Positions 1 through 8,543 are shown, counted from the first letter of the stretch. The stretch: 64,000 nt of DNA from Paracoccus aerodenitrificans (GCF_027913215.1 NZ_CP115784.1:2671001-2735000); one strand, 5' to 3'. The notes: generated by a model from the sequence alone, not told the origin. Numbers and translations: made by a program.

Positions 1-566
1 GCATCAATAAGTTCATCTTTGCTTGGACAGGCCGCATGCGAACTACGGCGATATCGGTAGGCCTGAGCATAGAGATCGGCCGCCATACTTATTAGACGAG
101 GGGAGCCGCAGCCACCGATCAAGGCCGCGTGAAAGTCACGATGCAGGTTCTCGAACAGATCGCTTTCACGGGTGAAATCGGGGCCGGCACGGCGCACATA
201 GGTCTTCAGCCGGTGCATTGCCGCAACGATCTGCGCTTCCCAATCGTAATCACCCTCCCGCATCGAAATGCACAGAGCTTCGCTCTCGATCAGCAGGCGT
301 GCGCGGGTGATGTCTTGAAGGTCGGCAAAACTCATACTTTGCACGTTAAACCCGCGGCGACCCGACGCTGTGACCAGGTCGCGCGCAGTCAGTCGTGAAA
401 GCGCCTCACGGATCGGCGTGGCGCCAATTTGATAGGTCTCAGCAAGGTCGTTCACGACCAGCTTAGCCCCTGGTTTCAGGGTCAAGGAAAGGATATCACG
501 CGTCAACAGTTGCATCGCACGCTCGGTAAGTGTGGCGGCTTCGACGCCAACGTCCTGCGTATCCAT
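1..566 (-). CDS. GntR-family regulator with FCD domain (partial, 3' end outside window)
   Basis: Reading the minus strand from the ATG at 566 gives an open frame of 188 codons that runs off the window edge without a stop. The first 75 residues are a GntR winged helix-turn-helix: a segment reading LTLKPGAKLVVNDLAE, then IGATPIREALSRL, then a GRRGFNV wing. The remainder has the helical FCD ligand-binding pattern (ARLLIESEA near residue 95, then an ENLHRDFHAAL segment). GGGAGAAATGGCAG precedes the ATG. It is divergent from the ABC transporter operon starting at 799, so it probably controls that operon and itself in response to an organic acid. The family call is firm; the target and ligand are inferred. 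Confidence 0.85.
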   Translation of the reverse strand, partial: MDTQDVGVEAATLTERAMQLLTRDILSLTLKPGAKLVVNDLAETYQIGATPIREALSRLTARDLVTASGRRGFNVQSMSFADLQDITRARLLIESEALCISMREGDYDWEAQIVAAMHRLKTYVRRAGPDFTRESDLFENLHRDFHAALIGGCGSPRLISMAADLYAQAYRYRRSSHAACPSKDELID

Positions 567-688
567 CTGCCATTTCTCCCTTCCCACCCTTCAGGGGGCG
601 CATTTTCCTTGACCGCCCAGACTTATCCTATCAAGCTACCGAGCTTCTCACGATTTTATATAGAAAAATATATTAGATCGAGAAAGAT

Positions 689-716
689 TTGACACAGATA
701 TAAGAATCACTCTACT
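689..716 (+). promoter_or_regulatory. Candidate promoter for the ABC transporter operon
   Basis: A perfect TTGACA (689-694) is followed after 16 bases by TCTACT (711-716), which matches four of six positions of the -10 consensus. It lies in the AT-rich divergent spacer between the GntR gene and the binding-protein gene. An A/T-rich imperfect inverted repeat around 655-675 could be the GntR operator, but no clear FCD-type half-sites are visible. Confidence 0.35.
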
Positions 717-798
717 CCATAAAGTGGGAGGCGCCGCCCGGGAGGGGCGGTCGCGACGGTACGGAACATACGATTCGGACCGAAAAATGGAGAAAATT

Positions 799-2421
799 AT
801 GCCATTTCAAACCATTCGCTGGGTTAGGGCTGCATTAATGGCGGGCGGCGCGGCGCTCGCCACCACGGCCAACGCGCAGGAGCCGGGTACACCCATTCCG
901 CCGATCAGCCTTAACTACTACGCCGGCGATATGGGCATTGAGCATGAGCAGAGCGCCCGCATCCTAGCCGATGACTGGGCGCGGCTGGGCCTTCAGTTCG
1001 ATCTGCAGCCGATTCAGTTCGGCACCTTCGTCTCTACCATCAACGTCGGTGGACAGCTGAACGGCATGGCTGTCCCAACCGTTGGACCTGATCCGGACCG
1101 CTTGGATCCGACGTACTGGCTGTTCGATAGCTCTGCCTGCGGCCAGCGTCGCAACGCAACCAAATTCTGCGACGAGGAATATTCCGAACTGGCCGAGTTG
1201 CAGCGCACCCAGACCGATCCGGCCGAACGCCGCGAGACAGTGCTACGCCTCCAGCAGATGCACTACGACGCCGCCGCCTGGTGGCCCGTCACGCATATCC
1301 TCTCGGGCATGGTCTGGAACTCTGAACGCTGGGATAACGTGACAAATCCCGCGCCGCTCGCTCCGCATGAAGGCCCAACAAATCCCTGGCTAAAAGCCGT
1401 GCCGCTGACGGATGACCGAATCTTGGACTGGGCGCATCTTGAGGATGTATCCAGCTACAACCCTCTGGCCGAGGAAGGTGCGGTCGGCTGGTTGCGCTTT
1501 GTCTACGACACCTTCGCCAAGACTGATGTCGAAGGCAATATCGTGCCTTGGGCCGCGGAAAGCTGGGAGTTTACTGACGCGAGCACGCTGCGCGTCACGC
1601 TTCGCGAGGGCATGACCTTCCACGACGGCGAACCAGTTACGGCCGATGACGCGGTCTTCACCCTCAATACCGCGGTTGAGATCCAGCCCCCTGCAATGGT
1701 CGCCCGAATCGGTAGCATCGAAAGGGCCGAGATGGTCGACGAGCTGACGTTCGATATACATCTCACCAATCCCGACGCTTCGTTCGTGCCGACCGCTCTA
1801 ACCTTCTTGTTCATCCTGCCTGAACACCATTGGGCGGATTATGAGGGTGACATGGTCGACCGCGATGTAGTCGCCGACGGGGTCGCCATAGGCTCGGGAC
1901 CGTTCAGCTTCCGCAGTTGGCGCGTAAACGAGGTGCATGAACTCGATACCCACACCGCGCACTGGGCAGCGCCAGATTATGACGGTATCCGTCGTTTGGC
2001 CCTTGGACAGCCTGATGCGATCCGCGCAGCGCTGACTGATGGGACAGCCGACATTGCCACCTTGGTGCTGCCGGTTTCGGCGATGAGCGACCTCGCCATG
2101 TCCGAGGACCATCTAGAATTCGCCGAGATCCCGACCCACGGTTCGCAGCTGGTGTGGATGAACCATGACGCCGCACCTTTCAGTGACCCGGCCTTCCGCC
2201 GCGCACTGCGCCAAGCCACCAACAGCCAGCGCGTCCTGATCGAGGCCTACCAAGGCTTCTCGATCGCAGCCAGCGCAGGCCCGCTGCCCGAGTTGTTAAG
2301 CGCTTGGTACAACGACGATCTGGCGCCCGTGACCTTCGATATCGACGCCGCACGCGCCATTCTTGAGGACGCAGGGTATAGCTGGGACGACAACGGTCGC
2401 CTGCTGTTCCCCGCCGAATGA
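799..2421 (+). CDS. Oligopeptide-type ABC transporter substrate-binding protein (SBP_bac_5), apparently circularly permuted
   Basis: A 540-residue periplasmic binding protein. I chose ATG 799 because GGAG lies 6 bases upstream; ATG 787 and an upstream start are less likely. A signal peptide ends at ANA-Q (about residue 26). The domain order is unusual. Residues about 30-210 resemble the C-terminal lobe of SBP_bac_5 proteins (ARILADDWARLGLQF, then a DPDRLDPTYWLF region, then NDA-like dimer-half signatures and WWPVTHI). Residues about 215-540 resemble the N-terminal lobe (VSSYNPLAEEG, LRVTLREGMTFHDGEPVTAD, GSGPFSFRSW) and stop at the AILEDAGYSWDDNGR motif where the C-lobe would normally follow. 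It is first in an operon with two permeases and two ATPases. The family is sure; the permutation is read by eye. Confidence 0.88.
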   Translation: MPFQTIRWVRAALMAGGAALATTANAQEPGTPIPPISLNYYAGDMGIEHEQSARILADDWARLGLQFDLQPIQFGTFVSTINVGGQLNGMAVPTVGPDPDRLDPTYWLFDSSACGQRRNATKFCDEEYSELAELQRTQTDPAERRETVLRLQQMHYDAAAWWPVTHILSGMVWNSERWDNVTNPAPLAPHEGPTNPWLKAVPLTDDRILDWAHLEDVSSYNPLAEEGAVGWLRFVYDTFAKTDVEGNIVPWAAESWEFTDASTLRVTLREGMTFHDGEPVTADDAVFTLNTAVEIQPPAMVARIGSIERAEMVDELTFDIHLTNPDASFVPTALTFLFILPEHHWADYEGDMVDRDVVADGVAIGSGPFSFRSWRVNEVHELDTHTAHWAAPDYDGIRRLALGQPDAIRAALTDGTADIATLVLPVSAMSDLAMSEDHLEFAEIPTHGSQLVWMNHDAAPFSDPAFRRALRQATNSQRVLIEAYQGFSIAASAGPLPELLSAWYNDDLAPVTFDIDAARAILEDAGYSWDDNGRLLFPAE

Positions 2422-2550
2422 CCTCCGAACAGGTGGCTCGTATGTGCTGATCCCGATGCGAAGGTCGGGAAGACGCACCTGGCGGGCGTGCCGGCCCACT
2501 GCAGGCGAAAAGCACAGCAGCGCCATCCTTGCCAACCGAAAGAGATTCCC

Positions 2551-3516
2551 ATGCGAGCCTATGTCCTGCGACGCTTCGCCCAGTCGGTGGTTGTCGTGAT
2601 CGCGGTTGTCACCATCATGTTTTTCATGTTCCGTGTGATGCCATCCGACCCCACCGCGATGATGGTTGATCGCGGCATGACCGAGGTTGCGCGCCTGGAA
2701 CTGTTGGAGAAATGGGGCCTGACTGGTAGTCTGTGGGAGCAATATGTCCGCTACATGGGCAACGTTTTGCAGGGCGATTTCGGGGCCTCCTTCTTCTACC
2801 GCAAGCCTGTGTGGGAGGTGCTCTGGCCGCTCATCATCAACTCGCTATGGATCGCCGTCCCAGGCCTCGCTCTCAGCGCCCTTCTCGGTTCGGGACTCGG
2901 CCTGCTGGTGGGCTGGTCGAAGCGCGGCGGCCGGATTGAGCGCGGCGGTATCCTCTTTGCTACCGTGATCCGCGGTACACCCAGCTTTGTGATCGGTATC
3001 TCCCTACTCGCGCTGTTCTCGAGTGCGCTTGGATGGTTTCCGGGCTTCGGCATGGGCGACACCGGCGGTGTGGAAGGCTTCCAGCGCTATCTTAATTGGA
3101 CTTTCGTCCATCACTTGGTGCTGCCGCTGTTCGCGGTCATTCTGTATTTCCTGCCCGAAAACGTTCTGCTTATGCGCTCGGGCGTCATAGAGGCTCGAAC
3201 CGAGGATTACATCGAACTCGTACGCGCGAAGGGTGTGCCGGAACACCGTGTTGCCTGGCATGCTGGGCGCAATTCGCTTTTACCTCTGATTACCTGGCTC
3301 TTTCCCGCCTTAGCCGAGACCATCGCGGGTATCGTGGTGATTGAGATTGTTTTTTCTTGGCCCGGGGTTGGGCGAGAGCTGGTGCTGGCCGTGACCCGTC
3401 AAGACTACCCGTTGGCCCAGGCCGCCTTCTTCTTGATGGCGGTAATGGTGGTGCTCGCGAATCTCGCCGCCGACTTGACTTATACCAAACTCGATCCGCG
3501 GGTAGCTTACAAATGA
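2551..3516 (+). CDS. ABC transporter permease, DppB/OppB type
   Basis: A 321-residue inner-membrane permease. ATG 2551 (MRAYVLRRF) is the typical DppB N-terminus; the open frame extends upstream to 2488, but that stretch is not family-like. It has an N-terminal membrane anchor, the short periplasmic region with GLTGSLWEQYVRY, a BPD_transp_1 domain with about five further helices, and the EAA loop (YIELVRAKGVPEHRVAWHA followed by RNSLLPLI), which contacts the ATPase. The last helices contain the GVGRELVLAVTRQDYPLAQA motif common in DppB. Its stop overlaps the next permease start (ATGA). It pairs with the protein at 3513 to form the channel for the substrate delivered by the 799 binding protein. 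Confidence 0.93.
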   Translation: MRAYVLRRFAQSVVVVIAVVTIMFFMFRVMPSDPTAMMVDRGMTEVARLELLEKWGLTGSLWEQYVRYMGNVLQGDFGASFFYRKPVWEVLWPLIINSLWIAVPGLALSALLGSGLGLLVGWSKRGGRIERGGILFATVIRGTPSFVIGISLLALFSSALGWFPGFGMGDTGGVEGFQRYLNWTFVHHLVLPLFAVILYFLPENVLLMRSGVIEARTEDYIELVRAKGVPEHRVAWHAGRNSLLPLITWLFPALAETIAGIVVIEIVFSWPGVGRELVLAVTRQDYPLAQAAFFLMAVMVVLANLAADLTYTKLDPRVAYK

Positions 3517-4403
3517 CGACCTCCACGCCCAGATCCGGTGCCTTTGCTCCGCTCATTACTTCCCTAAAGCGAATGGCCGGCGACAGCTTCGCTATCACGG
3601 GGCTCATTATTTTTATGATCTTCGTTGCAGTGGCCATCCTGGCACCCTGGCTCTCGCCCTATCCGCCCTTCGAGGCGCAATTGACCGAGATCGGGCGTTT
3701 ACGTCGGCTCGAACCGCCTTCGACGCAACACTGGTTGGGCACCACTGCCTTCGGTAATGACGTGCTATCGCAACTTATCTACGGCTTCCGCGTGGCATTT
3801 CAGGTCGGCGTCGTAGCGGCGCTCGCGGTGGGCCTCGTGTCAACGCTGTTCGGCGTATTGGCAGGCTATTTCGGCGGGCTGATCGACGATATTCTGATGC
3901 GTTTAACTGATGTGGCGTTGTCAATTCCCACTCTGCCCTTTGCCATCGTAGCAGTGGGTCTGCTGGGTCCCTCGGTCGAGAACACGATTCTTGTAATCAC
4001 GCTCCTGTTCTGGCGCAACGGCGCACGGATCATCCGTGCCACGGTACTGACCGAGCGCGAGCGCATATTCGTCAAATGGGCGCGCGCGGCGGGGGCGTCG
4101 CATGCGCATGTGATATTTGTGCACATCCTGCCCAACGTACTGCGGGTTGTGTTTCTGTGGATCACCATGTCGGTAGCCTTCGCAATTCTGACTGAAGCCA
4201 GTCTAGCTTTTCTGGGCTTGGGTGATCCCTCGGTGGTCAGCTGGGGCCAGATGCTGAATACCGCTTTCGCCAGCGGCTATCTGCGCCAAGCCTGGTGGTG
4301 GGTCACCCCGCCAGCGGTGGCGCTTGTCGTACTGATTTCAGCCCTCTACCTCGTCGGTCGCGGCTATGAGGAACTCAATAATCCCAGATTGCGCAGGAGG
4401 TGA
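3513..4403 (+). CDS. ABC transporter permease, DppC/OppC type
   Basis: A 296-residue permease whose ATG overlaps the previous stop by ATGA. Upstream in-frame sequence belongs to the other permease. The OppC_N region (residues about 20-75) ends in the hallmark HWLGTTAFGNDVLSQLIYG. The BPD_transp_1 domain follows, with an EAA loop reading RIFVKWARAAGASHAHVIF and HILPNV. The late LAFLGLGDPSVVSWGQML segment is typical of DppC. It forms a heterodimer with the DppB-type permease. The stop TGA at 4401-4403 sits inside the Shine-Dalgarno/start region of the first ATPase gene, implying translational coupling. Confidence 0.93.
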   Translation: MTTSTPRSGAFAPLITSLKRMAGDSFAITGLIIFMIFVAVAILAPWLSPYPPFEAQLTEIGRLRRLEPPSTQHWLGTTAFGNDVLSQLIYGFRVAFQVGVVAALAVGLVSTLFGVLAGYFGGLIDDILMRLTDVALSIPTLPFAIVAVGLLGPSVENTILVITLLFWRNGARIIRATVLTERERIFVKWARAAGASHAHVIFVHILPNVLRVVFLWITMSVAFAILTEASLAFLGLGDPSVVSWGQMLNTAFASGYLRQAWWWVTPPAVALVVLISALYLVGRGYEELNNPRLRRR

Positions 4404-4405
4404 CG

Positions 4406-5473
4406 ATGCCACGCGACCTGACCGCGCTCAACGAGCGCCTCGCCGCCAACCCTCCCGTGCATCTCAGCGTGAAGGATCTTTCTGTCACCTATGCCACTGA
4501 TCGCGGGCCGTTCTACGCCGTGGACAGCGTTAGCTTCGAGATGGCGCCGGGCTCGAACCTCGGCCTCGTTGGCGAAAGCGGCTGCGGCAAGAGCACCGTG
4601 ATTAAAGCGCTGATGCGGCTCACGCCATCCGACGCACGGCTAGACGGCCAAGTGCTGCTGAACGGCACCGATGTGATTGCGCTCAACGCCCGACAGCTGC
4701 AGCAGGTGCGTTGGATGCAGATCGCACTTGTCACGCAAAGCGCGATGAACTCGCTCGATCCGGTCTACCGGGTGGGCGATCAAATCGTCGAATCGATCCG
4801 CGCCCACTATGATGTCAGCCACGCGACCGCCTGGTCCAGGGCCGAGGAAATGTTCGCTCTCGTGGGCCTCCCAGCCCGCCGGTTGTCGGAATACCCTCAT
4901 CAGTTTTCGGGTGGTATGCGCCAGCGCGCGGTGATCGCCATGGCACTCAGCCTCAACGCCGGGCTACTTCTGGCCGACGAGCCAACTACCGCGCTCGACC
5001 CGATCATGCAGGATCAGGTGATGGCCCGTCTGCGCACCGCCCAGACAGCGCTGCACCGATCGATGATCCTGGTCACCCACGATATCGCAGTGGTGGCAGA
5101 GACCTGCGAAAGCGTCGCGGTTATGTACGCCGGCCGTATCGTCGAGACCGGCCCGACGGAGCGCGTCCTGCACGACCCCGCCCATCCCTACACGATGGGC
5201 CTCAGAAACGCGTTCCCCAAGCTACCCAAACCTGGTGCCGAAAAGCCGCCGCTGATCTCGATCTCTGGCGGGCTGCCCAATCTGCTGGAAAAGCCGAAGG
5301 GCTGCCGCTTCGCGCCCAGATGCCCCTTCGCCACCGACATCTGCTACTTCGAAGACCCGGACTTCACCGATATCGGTTACGGCCAATACGCTGCGTGCCA
5401 CCACGCCGCCCGTGCGCCCGAGTTCCGCACCGCGGCCATGCAGGCCGAGACCTGGAAGAGCATCGAAGCATGA
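4406..5473 (+). CDS. ABC transporter ATP-binding protein, DppD/OppD type
   Basis: A 355-residue cytoplasmic ATPase. AGGAGG at 4395-4400 lies 5 bases before ATG 4406, so this start is preferred over the overlapping GTG at 4400. Walker A is GESGCGKST (about residue 57), the Q-loop follows LVTQSAMNSLDP, the signature is FSGGMRQR, and Walker B is LLLADEPTTALD with the H-loop in LVTHD. The C-terminus has the oligopeptide/dipeptide (oligo_HPY) extension with the cysteine pattern CRFAPRCPFATDIC. It should heterodimerise with the next ATPase to drive the two permeases. The following gene starts within its stop codon (ATGA at 5470). Confidence 0.94.
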   Translation: MPRDLTALNERLAANPPVHLSVKDLSVTYATDRGPFYAVDSVSFEMAPGSNLGLVGESGCGKSTVIKALMRLTPSDARLDGQVLLNGTDVIALNARQLQQVRWMQIALVTQSAMNSLDPVYRVGDQIVESIRAHYDVSHATAWSRAEEMFALVGLPARRLSEYPHQFSGGMRQRAVIAMALSLNAGLLLADEPTTALDPIMQDQVMARLRTAQTALHRSMILVTHDIAVVAETCESVAVMYAGRIVETGPTERVLHDPAHPYTMGLRNAFPKLPKPGAEKPPLISISGGLPNLLEKPKGCRFAPRCPFATDICYFEDPDFTDIGYGQYAACHHAARAPEFRTAAMQAETWKSIEA

Positions 5474-6519
5474 CCAGCAAACCCCCAAGTATCCCGATCA
5501 TTGAAGCCCGCGACCTCAAGACCTATTTCCGTGCGTCCAGCGGGCTCCTGTCCTCGATCTTTGGCCACCCCCGTCCGCCCGTACGGGCACTTGACGGAGT
5601 CGACCTCGCCATCACTACAGGCCACGTGAAAGGAGTGGTGGGCGAAAGCGGCTGTGGTAAGTCGACCCTCGGCATGACGATGGTCCGCATGCACGAACCT
5701 ACCGCAGGCAGCATCTTGTTCCGCGGCGGCGAGGTGACGCATACCCACGGCAGTGCGCTTAAGGCATTTCGTCGCAGCGCGCAGATAATCTTCCAAGACC
5801 CCTATTCCTCGCTCAATCCCCGGCTGACCATCGGGCAGATCATAGAAGAGCCGCTGAAAATTCACCGCCTAGGCAACACCGAAGAGCGCGCAGCAAAAAT
5901 CGCCTGGGCACTTAGCCATGTTCGACTGCCAGCCGAAGAATACTTGCACCGCTTCCCCTCGGACCTCTCGGGAGGGCAACGCCAGCGCGTCGCTATCGCC
6001 CGCGCACTGGCGATGGAGCCCGAGTTCATTGTCGCCGACGAGCCGGTCTCGATGCTCGACGTATCGATCCAGGCCGGTGTTCTGGAACTGCTGCAAAAGC
6101 TCTCAATCGAGCTAAACCTCGCCGTGCTTTACATATCGCACGACATTGCCACGGTTGGCTACATCTGCGACGACGTTGCGGTTATGTACCTAGGTCAGGT
6201 GGTAGAGGAAGGTACCACCGACGACGTGCTGCTACGCCCGCTGCACCCCTATACGCAGCACCTGATGGCTGCAATTCCTAATATAGACCCCTCCGTGCGG
6301 CGCCCACGAGTCAGCTTGGGCGGGGAAGTACCTTCGCCCACCGACATTCCGCAGGGCTGCCGCTTTGCCGACCGCTGCCCGCAGGTGGCAGGCTTGTGTC
6401 GGCGGCAGGAGCCCGGGCTAGCAAACCGAGGCCATGGCCGCCGAGTGCGCTGTCACCTCTATCTGCCAGACGTCGACTCGCCCGAGGATGCGCCGAAGCG
6501 CGCGAGCAAACTTGACTGA
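5470..6519 (+). CDS. ABC transporter ATP-binding protein, DppF/OppF type
   Basis: A 349-residue ATPase. Walker A GESGCGKST is at about residue 59, the Q-loop in IIFQDPYSSLNPRLTIGQII is the classic DppF signature, then LSGGQRQRVAIARAL, Walker B FIVADEPVSMLD and YISHDIATV. The C-terminal oligo_HPY tail has GCRFADRCPQVAGLC. The ATG overlaps the DppD stop by ATGA, showing tight operon structure. With the other four products it completes a five-gene importer. An FAH-family enzyme follows after 23 bases, which suggests that the imported compound is a small organic acid or conjugate rather than a nutritional peptide, but that is inference from context. Confidence 0.94.
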   Translation: MTSKPPSIPIIEARDLKTYFRASSGLLSSIFGHPRPPVRALDGVDLAITTGHVKGVVGESGCGKSTLGMTMVRMHEPTAGSILFRGGEVTHTHGSALKAFRRSAQIIFQDPYSSLNPRLTIGQIIEEPLKIHRLGNTEERAAKIAWALSHVRLPAEEYLHRFPSDLSGGQRQRVAIARALAMEPEFIVADEPVSMLDVSIQAGVLELLQKLSIELNLAVLYISHDIATVGYICDDVAVMYLGQVVEEGTTDDVLLRPLHPYTQHLMAAIPNIDPSVRRPRVSLGGEVPSPTDIPQGCRFADRCPQVAGLCRRQEPGLANRGHGRRVRCHLYLPDVDSPEDAPKRASKLD

Positions 6520-6542
6520 ACCAATAAACTTTGGAGAACGAC

Positions 6543-7508
6543 ATGAGACTTGCAACATTGCCGAATGGCAGCCATGACGGGCGTCTCCACGTTGTCAGTC
6601 GCGACAACGCGCGCAGCATTCCGGCTGAGGTCGTGACCACGATGCAGGCACTGCTCGAAGATTGGGACACCCATGCCCCCGCATTGGAAGCGCAATACCG
6701 CACACTAACGGAAGGGGACGGCGAGGCCTTCGACCCGGCTACGGCACTCGCGCCCATGCCGCGCGCATGGCAATGGCTGGACGGCTCGGCCTATGAAAGC
6801 CACGGTATGCTGATGGCCAAGGTACTCGGCATCGACAACCATGCAGACAAGACGCGTCCACTTATGTACCAAGGACTGTCGGACCGCTTCCTAGCACCTA
6901 CCGCCGATGTGCCGCTGCCGACTGAGGGCGACGGCATCGACTTCGAGGGTGAGTTCGGCGTTATCTGCGATGCGGTTCCGATGGGCACCGACACCGCTAC
7001 GGCGCGCGGTCATATCCGGCTGTTGGTGCAGATCAACGACTGGTCGCTGCGCGCCGTCGCGCCGATTGAGATGCGCACGGGCTTCGGCTGGATTCAGGCA
7101 AAACCCGCTTGTTCCATGGCCCCGGTCGCAGTGACGCCGGATGAACTGGGCGACGCTTGGCGCGACGCACGCGTCGACCTACCGCTGATAGTCGACTGGA
7201 ACGGCGAGCGATTCGGCGCGGCGGGAGGCTATGCAATGGGCTTTGGCTTCGATCAGCTTATCGCACATGCCGCGCGGACTCGAAACTTGGTAGCGGGGAC
7301 TGTGATCGGTTCAGGCACCGTGTCAAACGAGAATTACCGCGAAGTCGGTTCGTCCTGCATCGCGGAAAAGCGCGGGATCGAGATGTTGGACGAGGGCGAG
7401 GCGCGTACTGGCTTCATGTGCTTCGGTGATACGGTCCGCATGGAATGCCGTACCGCTGATGGCTCACCGCTGTTTGGGGCCATCGACCAGAGGGTCGTTG
7501 GGCTCTAG
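6543..7508 (+). CDS. Fumarylacetoacetate hydrolase (FAH) family protein
   Basis: A 321-residue cytoplasmic enzyme. ATG 6543 has GGAG at 6533-6536; the in-frame TTG at 6531 overlaps that site and is rejected. The FAH fold motifs are visible: DFEGEFGVI near residue 130 (the metal-binding E-x-E pair), a conserved INDWSLR segment, QAKPACSMAPV, and GTVIGSGTVSNENYREVGSSC near residue 255. The N-terminal about 80 residues match the extra domain of the longer FAH proteins. Family members hydrolyse, decarboxylate or hydrate 2-oxo/enol acids with Mg2+ or Ca2+. As the last gene of the ABC operon, it probably acts on the imported substrate. The exact reaction cannot be assigned. Confidence 0.85.
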   Translation: MRLATLPNGSHDGRLHVVSRDNARSIPAEVVTTMQALLEDWDTHAPALEAQYRTLTEGDGEAFDPATALAPMPRAWQWLDGSAYESHGMLMAKVLGIDNHADKTRPLMYQGLSDRFLAPTADVPLPTEGDGIDFEGEFGVICDAVPMGTDTATARGHIRLLVQINDWSLRAVAPIEMRTGFGWIQAKPACSMAPVAVTPDELGDAWRDARVDLPLIVDWNGERFGAAGGYAMGFGFDQLIAHAARTRNLVAGTVIGSGTVSNENYREVGSSCIAEKRGIEMLDEGEARTGFMCFGDTVRMECRTADGSPLFGAIDQRVVGL

Positions 7509-7538
7509 CCGGCGTCTGCATTTCGGGGATTCCCAATT

Positions 7539-8213
7539 GGATCTGTCGCAAACTTTTCTTGCGGTCAGGATGCCCCCGTGGTTACCGCCCCCTCATGTTG
7601 CCAGCGCCGCGAATTGGGTAAACGGGCAGAGTCCGGGCGTTAGCTGGCCCTTGCTCACTTCGATCCCGTCGAGTGTGGCTGACGCCGAAGCGAATGATTT
7701 GAAGCCAAGCATGGGACGGATCCGCTTCTTGATGGTGCGGTGGTCCTGCTCGATCATATTATTATCCGTGAGATGTTTGATCCGCACCATCTTGATCGGG
7801 ATCGGGGAATCGAACCGTTTCAGCATGCGATTGATCTAGGTGATGCCGGCAGTATTCGACCCGCTCTTATCAGTGACGATCCTCTGCGGCAGGCCGTTCA
7901 CCTCGAAAGCACGAGCGATGAAGCGGGTGGCCGCCTTTTTGTTGCGTCGTTGTGACAGAATGAAATCAAAGGTCATGCCGAATTTGTCGACGGCGCGATA
8001 GAGATAGATCCATTCGCCTTTTACGCGCATATAAGTTTCGTCCATGCGCCAGGATCGGTCCGTTTGGAGCTTGCAGCGGTGCGCTTCCTCTGCAATCTGA
8101 CGGGTATATTTTATGATCCAGCGGTTCAAGGTCGCGTGGTCTACCTTCACGCCTTGTTCGGCCATGATTTCTTCCAGGTCCCTGTACGAAACCGTGTAGC
8201 GAACGTAAAAGAA
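7539..8213 (-). mobile_element. Decayed IS6-family element, copy A (one end deleted)
   Basis: The terminal repeat GGATCTGTCGCAAACTTTTC at 7539 matches the inverted-repeat end of the second copy at 15797 (GGTTTTGTCGCAAACTTTTC on the opposite strand). The other end is missing: transposase sequence stops abruptly near 8213, where it is joined to the start of an unrelated gene. Orientation is opposite to copy B at 15095-15797, so the two copies bracket the TetR/TRAP module as inverted remnants. Both have in-frame stops and are unlikely to be autonomous. Confidence 0.75.
7593..8213 (-). pseudogene. IS6-family transposase remnant with TAG nonsense codon
   Basis: The reading frame continues across a TAG at 7838-7836 from a TAGIT segment to INRMLKRFDSP, and ends FTQFAALAT at 7593. 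DDE-domain landmarks are WRMDETYMRVKGEWIYLYRAVD (cut here: the first catalytic Asp lies in RMDETY), then IVTDKSGSNTAGIT, and the C-terminal PMLGFKSFASA typical of IS6/IS26-type transposases. The N-terminal about 30 residues, including the helix-turn-helix present in copy B, are lost by the deletion. Unlike copy B it keeps the full catalytic core between the second Asp and the PMLGFKSF block. Confidence 0.8.
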
Positions 8214-8342
8214 GACCGCGAGCCCCGCAGAGGCCCAGTTCATCTCTGCCATCGAGATCGTTCCATATTCGTCCTGCGCATAGGCGATGGGTGAAGTGGC
8301 GATCAGGCCCAAGAGAGCCAATCCCGTTTTCGAGAGTCTCAT
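8214..8342 (-). pseudogene. 5' fragment of a glycine-betaine/choline-type ABC binding-protein gene
   Basis: The ATG at 8342 has AAAGGT 9 bases upstream on the coding strand. The first 25 residues are a clean signal peptide ending IAYAQDE, followed by GTISMAEMNWASAGLAV, which resembles the N-terminus of OpuAC-type (glycine betaine/proline/choline) binding proteins. After residue 43 the frame runs straight into IS6 transposase sequence (FYVRYTVSYRDLEE), so the gene is broken. The result is a 168-codon chimera with its own start, signal peptide and RBS. About 43 codons remain, so the family assignment is tentative. Confidence 0.55.
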
Positions 8343-8506
8343 TGAATACCTTTCAGCTCATTTCGTCAGCCTGCGATAGGGCTTGCATCACGTCGCAGCA
8401 GCCCGCGCGGCAAGGATCAGCAGGGCTGAAAATAGCGAAACTTGCCCGATTCCGCTCGCGCAGGACCGGATGCCTGGCAGCTGAAGATTATCCTTGACCG
8501 AATCGA

Positions 8507-8543
8507 TGGTTTAGTCGTTTGATTAAGTCAAATGACTAAACCA
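8507..8543 (+). promoter_or_regulatory. Palindromic operator overlapping the TetR start codon
   Basis: A 37-bp near-perfect palindrome centred on 8525. The outer arms TGGTTTAGTC (8507-8516) and GACTAAACCA (8534-8543) are exact inverted repeats, and the inner TTTGA (8518-8522) and TCAAA (8528-8532) pair as well. The ATG of the TetR gene (8532-8534) lies inside the right half. This is the expected site for an autoregulating TetR dimer; binding would also block initiation of its own transcript. Confidence 0.7.
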
